This document shows, piece by piece, positions 6,791 through 10,931 of a stretch of 10,931 bases of DNA (position 1 is its first letter; each line of letters opens with the position of its first letter). The notes below the pieces were generated by a model. It had not been told where the DNA came from and did not search any database. It worked only from the letters and a program-made list of their open reading frames with translations. The translations under genes were made by a program, and so were the position numbers. The stretch comes from an uncultured Lachnospira sp. (GTDB taxonomy: Bacteria > Bacillota > Clostridia > Lachnospirales > Lachnospiraceae), in NCBI GenBank assembly GCA_934358235.1, contig CAKRKK010000067.1, positions 1-10,931 of the forward strand, given 5' to 3'.

Positions 6791-6985
6791 CCAGGGTCAA
6801 AAGGTCTAAACCAACATGAGCTTGCTCATAGGTGGGTGAAAGACCTTGGGACCCGCCCCGATATGAGCATAAAAGTGGGATGATAATCCCACGATATGCG
6901 AATATTGGGAAGAATTGTGGGAGTGCGTAGCACGGAACAATTCGTAGGTATCAAAGTATGGGGCTTTTGATCCCGACATCATTTT
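6785..6985 (+). ncRNA. Structured non-coding RNA, possibly raiA-type
   Basis: This stretch is clearly GC-richer than its AT-rich flanks and folds compactly on the plus strand. A closing stem pairs ATGAT/GGG/TCAAA (6785-6801) with TTTGA/CCC/ATCAT (6966-6982). Internal helices are AAGGTCT 6801-6807 with 6841-6847; ATGAG/CTCAT 6816-6829 with a CTTG loop; GTGGGAT/ATCCCAC 6875-6892 with a GATA tetraloop; an 11-position helix 6861-6871 with 6895-6905 carrying tandem G.A mismatches; and GAATTGT/ACAATTC 6912-6943 enclosing GTGC/GCAC. GGTGGGT (6831-6837) can also pair with ACCCGCC (6851-6857), crossing the first helix as a pseudoknot. G.A pairs and purine-rich loops make sense only on this strand. Size and complexity recall the raiA motif of Firmicutes; I could not test this. 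6S, RNase P, SRP and tmRNA do not fit. Confidence 0.75.
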
Positions 6986-7024
6986 ATAGATATGATATCC
7001 ATATAAGTATTTAAACAATTAATT

Positions 7025-7138
7025 AAAACCATCATATATAACATTGCCTCCTGACTCACTATGGAAGGGCTGCTCTTATACAATTATGACGCTTTGCTTA
7101 TTGTCATAATTATACATTATGTTATATATGATGGTTTT
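7025..7138. repeat. 114-bp inverted-repeat element after the fur-like gene
   Basis: A perfect 20-bp repeat at 7025-7044 returns inverted at 7119-7138. Between them AATTATGAC (7082-7090) pairs with GTCATAATT (7103-7111) around a 12-nt loop. It begins 15 nt beyond the fur-like stop codon and ends about 40 nt past the structured RNA, so it could stop transcription from both sides. It has the size and plan of the element at 728-839 (long end stem plus inner hairpin with 12-nt loop), and both carry AAGGGCTGYTC and a CCTCCT block, but the end sequences differ. Confidence 0.5.
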
Positions 7139-7152
7139 GTTAAACTTATTTT

Positions 7153-7623
7153 TTAAGAACAAAAGGGTACTGCTGTCACTTTCTTAACTGTCTGGTTATC
7201 TATATAGCCACAGGCCGCAAGTCCTTTTTCGATTATCTGGTTCCATTTTTTTTCAGGCACATTGATAACTGTATTATCGTCGAATTCAACTGTAAAAGTA
7301 TTATCACCTTCTATGCAGTCTTTTCCACACGATACCTTATACATATTCCTTCTGTTTATGGCACCAATCTCCTCAAGTGTATTAATCATGCGATAAACCG
7401 TTGCTGTTCCTATCTTAGGATCTATCCTGCTTGCCTTGTAATATATTTCCTTGCAGCACGAACACTCTTCTTCAAGAATAATATCTAAAAGCATTATTCT
7501 TTGTTTGGTTATTCTGCATCCCCTTTTTCTTAACATCTGCAGAATCATATCCTTCTGCATTTTGCTTCTCTCATAGCTGATTATATCAGAAGCATTCTCA
7601 TCACCCGAATAGTACTTTAGCAT
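7153..7623 (-). CDS. Fur-family transcriptional regulator, His-free and Cys-rich variant
   Basis: The protein has 156 residues. Residues 24-96 form a Fur-type winged helix (LRKRGCRITKQRIMLLDII, then IGTATVYRMINTLEEIGAI as recognition helix and turn). The C-terminal half should be the dimer and metal domain but lacks the usual HxH and HHDH histidines: the whole protein has no histidine. Instead there are eight cysteines (C36, C54, C56, C57, C99, C103, C138, C155). ECSCCKEIY stands where normal Fur has a metal-binding His before the EEIY helix. Metal, Fe-S or thiol sensing through cysteine is therefore likely, but unproven. GGGAGG 5 nt before ATG supports the start. It is the last gene of the Feo operon, so it probably controls iron uptake. 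Confidence 0.88.
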   Translation of the reverse strand: MLKYYSGDENASDIISYERSKMQKDMILQMLRKRGCRITKQRIMLLDIILEEECSCCKEIYYKASRIDPKIGTATVYRMINTLEEIGAINRRNMYKVSCGKDCIEGDNTFTVEFDDNTVINVPEKKWNQIIEKGLAACGYIDNQTVKKVTAVPFCS

Positions 7624-7638
7624 TGATGCCTCCCTATA

Positions 7639-7770
7639 CTAGTGGCAGCCTCCACAATGTCCGCAATCTCCGCCGCATGTGTGTTTACCACTTTTCCTGC
7701 CCTTAACTATATTGAATACAATTGCTGCTACAATCACTATTAATATTACTGTAACTATTACTGTACCCAT
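7639..7770 (-). CDS. FeoB-associated Cys-rich membrane protein, 43 aa
   Basis: ATG at 7770 has GGAGG (7779-7783) 8 nt upstream; the stop TAG is at 7639-7641. The product is one N-terminal TM helix (MGTVIVTVILIVIVAAIVF), a short basic stretch (KGRKSGK), and a cytoplasmic tail HTCGGDCGHCGGCH with C32, C36, C39, C42 and three histidines. This is the pattern of the FeoB-associated Cys-rich membrane protein family. It lies 77 nt after feoB and just before the fur-like gene, whose ribosome site begins within a few bases of this stop. The tail probably binds Fe(II) or helps pass it on from the FeoB pore; that is inferred from composition and context. It plays the place of FeoC in this operon but is not homologous as far as can be seen. 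Confidence 0.9.
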   Translation of the reverse strand: MGTVIVTVILIVIVAAIVFNIVKGRKSGKHTCGGDCGHCGGCH

Positions 7771-7847
7771 TCTACTAACCTCCGTGACATTTTATTGTGA
7801 CCTATGTTACGCATTTTTACTGCTTATTCTGCTCTTTATTCTGATAT

Positions 7848-10331
7848 CTATTCTGCTGCTTTCTTATACTCTTTTGCTTCCTTGGTTGGTCTGAATAACA
7901 GGTAAACAAAGCCTATTACTAATACAAATGCGATTATAGTCCAGAAGCCAAAAGCTCCATCTGCTATAAGTCTGCCTATATTATAGATACAAAGTGATAC
8001 AAGGTAAGCAAAACCACACTGATATCCAATTGCTGTCCATGTCCACTTAGCACTATTCATCTCTCTCTTGATAGCACCGATTGCTGCAAAGCAAGGAGCG
8101 CAAAGAAGGTTGAAGGTAAGGAATGAGAAACCAGCTAACTTAGTAAACTCAAGTGCAAGTGCTGCATATGGTGAAAGCTCTCCGCCTCCATAAAGGATAC
8201 CCATAGTACCTACGATGTTCTCCTTAGCTACAAGTCCTGTGATTGAAGCTACGGCTGCCTGCCAGTTACCCCATCCAAGTGGTGCGAATATCCAGCAGAT
8301 TGCACTACCAATCTTAGCTAAGATACTCATATCAATCTCATCTTCAGCTAACATTCTGAATCCATCATCTGTAAATCCAAAGTATGTTGTAAACCATACA
8401 ACGATTGTAGAAAGAAGGATGATTGTACCGGCCTTCTTGATGAATGACCAGCCACGCTCCCACATGCTTCTAAGTACGTTGCCAACTGTTGGAATATGAT
8501 ATGCAGGAAGCTCCATAACAAATGGTGCTGGATCCCCGCTGAATAACTTTGTCTTCTTTAAAATAATACCTGATACGATAATTGCTGCCATACCTATAAA
8601 GTATGCTGATGTTGCAACCCAAGGTGAACCACCAAAGATAGCACCTGCAATCATAGCTATAAATGGTGTCTTAGCACCACAAGGTATAAATGTTGTTGTC
8701 ATAATTGTCATACGACGGTCTCTTTCGTTCTCGATTGTACGTGAAGCCATAATACCAGGAACACCACAACCTGTACCGATAAGAATAGGAATGAAAGACT
8801 TTCCTGAAAGACCGAATCTTCTAAAGATTCTATCCATAATAAATGCGATACGTGCCATATATCCGCATGCCTCTAAGATAGCAAGTAATAAGAATAATAC
8901 AAGCATCTGAGGAACGAAACCAAGTACAGCACCAACACCAGCTACAATACCATCAAGTATAAGTCCCTTTAACCAGTCTGCACAACCGATTGCATCAAGA
9001 CCATCTTCAATAAGTACTGGAATACCAGGAACCCATACACCATAATCTGCTGGATCCGGAGCTGCGCCATCATACTTAATAGCAAGCTCAATAGCTTCCT
9101 TTATAGCTGCTGCATCAGCAGTATCCTCTGTTGTTTCAAGTGTTTCCTCGTCTTCTACTGTGTAATCAACTGAATCTGTTGACTTAACCATAGCATCAAG
9201 ACTTGTAAGTGCCTTAACGGCAGCCTCTGAATCATAATCCTCTGCTTCTGTATCAATAGCTTCTGCTATTTTCTCACCTGATGCACCAAGGCTTTCAACA
9301 TATGCTGCAATTATTTCATCTGAATCACCATACTCTTCAGCTACTTCTTCGTATGCTGAAGAACCGATACCTAAAAGGTGGAAACCATCACCAAACAGAC
9401 CATCATTAGCCCAGTCTGTTGCTGCTGAACCAACTGTTACCATAGCAATATAATAAACAAGGAACATTACTGCTGCAAATATAGGAAGTGCTAATATTCT
9501 GTTAGTTACAACCTTATCAATCTTATCTGAGGTTGAAAGTTTATCCTTGCTATGTGCCTTCTTAACACAATCATCAATAATTGATGAAATATATGTGTAT
9601 CTTTCATTTGTGATAATACTTTCTGTATCATCATCAAAATCTTTTTCAAGCTTAGCTATTTCTTCTGAAACATCAGGAACATTAGTCATAAGCTGACCAA
9701 TTTTATTATCCTTTTCTAACAGCTTAATAGCGAAGAATCTCTTCTGCTCATCTGCAACATCAAGACCAATTCTGTCTTCAACTGCTTCTATTACAGCTTC
9801 AACCTCATCGCTAAACCTGTGGACAAGCTTATTTGCTTTCTTTGCCTGGGCAAGCTTTACTGCCTTTTCTGCTGCTTCCTTAATACCAGTTCCCTTAAGT
9901 GCTGATATCTCAACAACCTCACAGCCAAGCTTTTCAGATAACTTTGCTGTGTTTAAGGTAATACCATTCTTTGCCAGCAGATCCACCATATTAACAGCCA
10001 TAATTACTGGTATACCGAGTTCCAGAATCTGCGTTGAAAGATAAAGATTTCTTTCGATATTAGTTCCATCAACTATATTAATAATAGCTTCTGGTCTTTC
10101 GTTTATAAGATAGTTTCTAGCAACTACTTCCTCTAATGTATATGGAGAAAGTGAATAAATACCTGGTAAATCCATAATAGAAACATCCTTGTGTCCCTTT
10201 AATTTACCTTCTTTTTTCTCTACAGTAACACCTGGCCAGTTACCTACAAACTGGTTGGAGCCTGTGAGTGCATTGAACAATGTTGTTTTACCGCAGTTTG
10301 GGTTACCTGCTAATGCAATCTTAATTGACAT
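7848..10331 (-). CDS. feoB: Ferrous iron transport protein B (FeoB)
   Basis: This 827-residue Fe(II) transporter of the cytoplasmic membrane has an N-terminal GTPase domain: G1 GNPNCGKT (9-16), T36 for switch I, G3 DLPG (54-57), G4 NMVD (114-117) and G5 SAL (143-145). A helical spacer to about 270 follows, then the transmembrane part with the two Gate regions (IGTGCGVPG 518-526 with C522; NLLCAPCFAAIGAIKRE 741-757). All key motifs are intact. It is longer than the usual 700-780 residues because of an insertion at about 325-430, between the first and second TM, very rich in Asp/Glu. AGAGG 7 nt upstream supports the ATG. feoA lies 101 nt upstream, with an operator and a possible second promoter between them. 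Confidence 0.97.
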   Translation of the reverse strand: MSIKIALAGNPNCGKTTLFNALTGSNQFVGNWPGVTVEKKEGKLKGHKDVSIMDLPGIYSLSPYTLEEVVARNYLINERPEAIINIVDGTNIERNLYLSTQILELGIPVIMAVNMVDLLAKNGITLNTAKLSEKLGCEVVEISALKGTGIKEAAEKAVKLAQAKKANKLVHRFSDEVEAVIEAVEDRIGLDVADEQKRFFAIKLLEKDNKIGQLMTNVPDVSEEIAKLEKDFDDDTESIITNERYTYISSIIDDCVKKAHSKDKLSTSDKIDKVVTNRILALPIFAAVMFLVYYIAMVTVGSAATDWANDGLFGDGFHLLGIGSSAYEEVAEEYGDSDEIIAAYVESLGASGEKIAEAIDTEAEDYDSEAAVKALTSLDAMVKSTDSVDYTVEDEETLETTEDTADAAAIKEAIELAIKYDGAAPDPADYGVWVPGIPVLIEDGLDAIGCADWLKGLILDGIVAGVGAVLGFVPQMLVLFLLLAILEACGYMARIAFIMDRIFRRFGLSGKSFIPILIGTGCGVPGIMASRTIENERDRRMTIMTTTFIPCGAKTPFIAMIAGAIFGGSPWVATSAYFIGMAAIIVSGIILKKTKLFSGDPAPFVMELPAYHIPTVGNVLRSMWERGWSFIKKAGTIILLSTIVVWFTTYFGFTDDGFRMLAEDEIDMSILAKIGSAICWIFAPLGWGNWQAAVASITGLVAKENIVGTMGILYGGGELSPYAALALEFTKLAGFSFLTFNLLCAPCFAAIGAIKREMNSAKWTWTAIGYQCGFAYLVSLCIYNIGRLIADGAFGFWTIIAFVLVIGFVYLLFRPTKEAKEYKKAAE

Positions 10332-10375
10332 CTTTCTACCTCTTTCTTTGTTTAGTTATAACTGTCTTAACTTAG

Positions 10376-10405
10376 ATTATGCTTGCTTGAATTAGCTTTT
10401 GCTAA
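10376..10405 (-). promoter_or_regulatory. Possible internal promoter before feoB
   Basis: On the minus strand CATAAT (10376-10381) and TTAGCA (10400-10405) are 18 bp apart. Both are only fair matches. The -35 lies within the shared operator, so a bound repressor would block it. The 101-nt feoA-feoB gap is larger than needed for simple co-transcription. Confidence 0.35.
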
Positions 10406-10409
10406 CCCT
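10392..10409. promoter_or_regulatory. Palindromic operator upstream of feoB (copy 2)
   Basis: TTAGC-TTTT-GCTAA (10392-10405) is a perfect palindrome followed by CCCT. 17 of 18 bases match the site at 3982-3999 before the ABC operon. TTAG/CTAA symmetry resembles DtxR/IdeR-type sites. Placement before an iron transporter gene supports metal control. Confidence 0.6.
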
Positions 10410-10432
10410 TGCTTAAAAAAATATGCACTCTG

Positions 10433-10651
10433 TTAGTTAACTTCAATCATAGCTGCATCTGCCTTACGGATAGATAATTCATATCCTCTGACAGTTACTT
10501 CGATTGGATCACCTAAAGGTGCAACTTTTCTTACATAGACCTCAACGCCTTTTGTGATGCCCATATCCATGATTCTTCTCTTAACCGGACCTTCACCACT
10601 AAGCTTAGTAACTTTAACAGTCTGACCTACAGAAACTTCCTTTAAAGTCAT
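10433..10651 (-). CDS. feoA: Ferrous iron transport protein A (FeoA), second of a tandem pair
   Basis: A small cytoplasmic SH3-like protein of 72 residues that works with FeoB, probably touching it and supporting Fe(II) uptake. Typical FeoA features are the N-terminal MTLKEVSVGQTVKVTKL strand region, the helix KRRIMDMGITKGVEV and the C-terminal GDPIEVTVRGYELSIRKADAAMIEV. The ribosome site AAGGAG (10660-10665) is 8 nt from ATG at 10651 but only 2 nt from ATG at 10657, so the later start is preferred; two residues (MK) would be added otherwise. It follows another FeoA gene by 86 nt and precedes feoB. No cysteine or histidine is present. Confidence 0.95.
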   Translation of the reverse strand: MTLKEVSVGQTVKVTKLSGEGPVKRRIMDMGITKGVEVYVRKVAPLGDPIEVTVRGYELSIRKADAAMIEVN

Positions 10652-10737
10652 CTTCATCTCTCCTTCATAAATAATTATTGTAAATCTATATAGAGATCCG
10701 CTTACCAGATCTTTATAACAATATGAACTTATAGACT

Positions 10738-10931
10738 CTATACCATAATCTTTGTTGCCATATCCTTGCCAATAGCCACACGGGATTCTTTGATATTAAC
10801 TATAACATTACCACCTGTCTTAGAAACAACTGTTACAACAGCCCCTGCCACAAAGCCAAGATTCTCAAGAAAACGTCTTGTTTCTTCCTTACCTCCAACT
10901 CTTGTTATCGTAGCCGTCTCACCTTCACCTA
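10738..10931 (-). CDS. feoA: Ferrous iron transport protein A (FeoA), first of the pair, partial
   Basis: The last 63 codons of a second FeoA-like gene run in from the right edge and stop at TAG 10738-10740. Visible are GEGETATITRVGGKEETRRF, then LENLGFVAGAVVTVV and GGNVIVNIKESRVAIGKDMA, which match the helix and the beta strands of the FeoA SH3-like fold (DLGF..G..V...... G.V.V.....R.AI......). It differs clearly from the next FeoA, so the pair is not a recent copy. Tandem feoA genes before feoB are common in Clostridia. The start, and the promoter of the operon, lie outside the window. Confidence 0.9.
   Translation of the reverse strand, partial: GEGETATITRVGGKEETRRFLENLGFVAGAVVTVVSKTGGNVIVNIKESRVAIGKDMATKIMV

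Noticed and set aside
6806..7018. 70-codon minus-strand open frame (begins MFKYLYGYHIYKMM) with ATG at 7018
   Set aside because: It lies exactly antisense to the structured RNA, whose stems explain the sequence. It has no convincing ribosome site and looks like no known fold.
6979..7044. 21-codon minus-strand frame starting MLYMMVL after AGGAGG
   Set aside because: The ribosome site is only 2 nt from the ATG and the frame is mostly inverted-repeat and ncRNA flank; a similar AGGAGG occurs in the other element without any frame.
7784..7847. GTGAC direct repeat between feoB and the Cys-rich gene
   Set aside because: Five-base repeat in a short gap, with no symmetry or promoter nearby; not enough for an operator call.
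10652..10657. Start of feoA two codons earlier (MKM...)
   Set aside because: Only 2 nt would separate AAGGAG from this ATG, too close for normal initiation; the ATG at 10651 is 8 nt away.

Overview
The window is AT-rich, with strong Shine-Dalgarno sites and a gene set (tandem FeoA, FeoB with its small Cys-rich partner, a DUF6110-type protein beside an HMA_2-type P-ATPase) typical of anaerobic Firmicutes, most likely a gut Lachnospiraceae/Clostridia member. The assignment rests on protein style and composition, since no taxonomic marker gene is present. All large genes lie on the minus strand. The clear plus-strand units are a 53-codon gene near the left end and a structured RNA in the middle.

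Left end (1-900): the 5' part of a minus-strand gene, possibly a PAS-type signalling protein, diverges from the 53-codon gene. Each has a recognisable promoter, and the small gene has a two-hairpin leader. A 112-bp inverted-repeat element follows, which probably also ends the transporter operon to its right.

892-4147: a two-gene ABC transporter operon (MacB-like ATPase and an 8-TM, double-FtsX permease). It has a -10 box, an 18-bp palindromic operator and an upstream intrinsic terminator. 4147-6611: an operon of a DUF6110-like small protein and a P1B-type metal-transporting ATPase with a non-standard metal-site motif.

6612-7152 holds no convincing protein gene but is the richest non-coding part. 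It has Fur-box-like palindromes, a compact GC-richer RNA of about 200 nt with a closing stem, several internal hairpins, a tandem G.A motif and a possible pseudoknot (resembling the raiA-type ncRNAs in size and complexity), and a second 114-bp inverted-repeat element.

7153-10931: a ferrous iron uptake operon read leftwards: feoA (partial), feoA, feoB, a 43-aa FeoB-associated Cys-rich membrane protein, and an unusual histidine-free, cysteine-rich Fur-family regulator. An 18-bp sequence between feoA and feoB matches the ABC operon operator at 17 of 18 bases, suggesting shared metal-responsive control. Together the region looks like an iron/transition-metal homeostasis island: Fe(II) import by Feo, probable metal export by the P-ATPase, metal-linked regulation, and an ABC transporter that may share the control.
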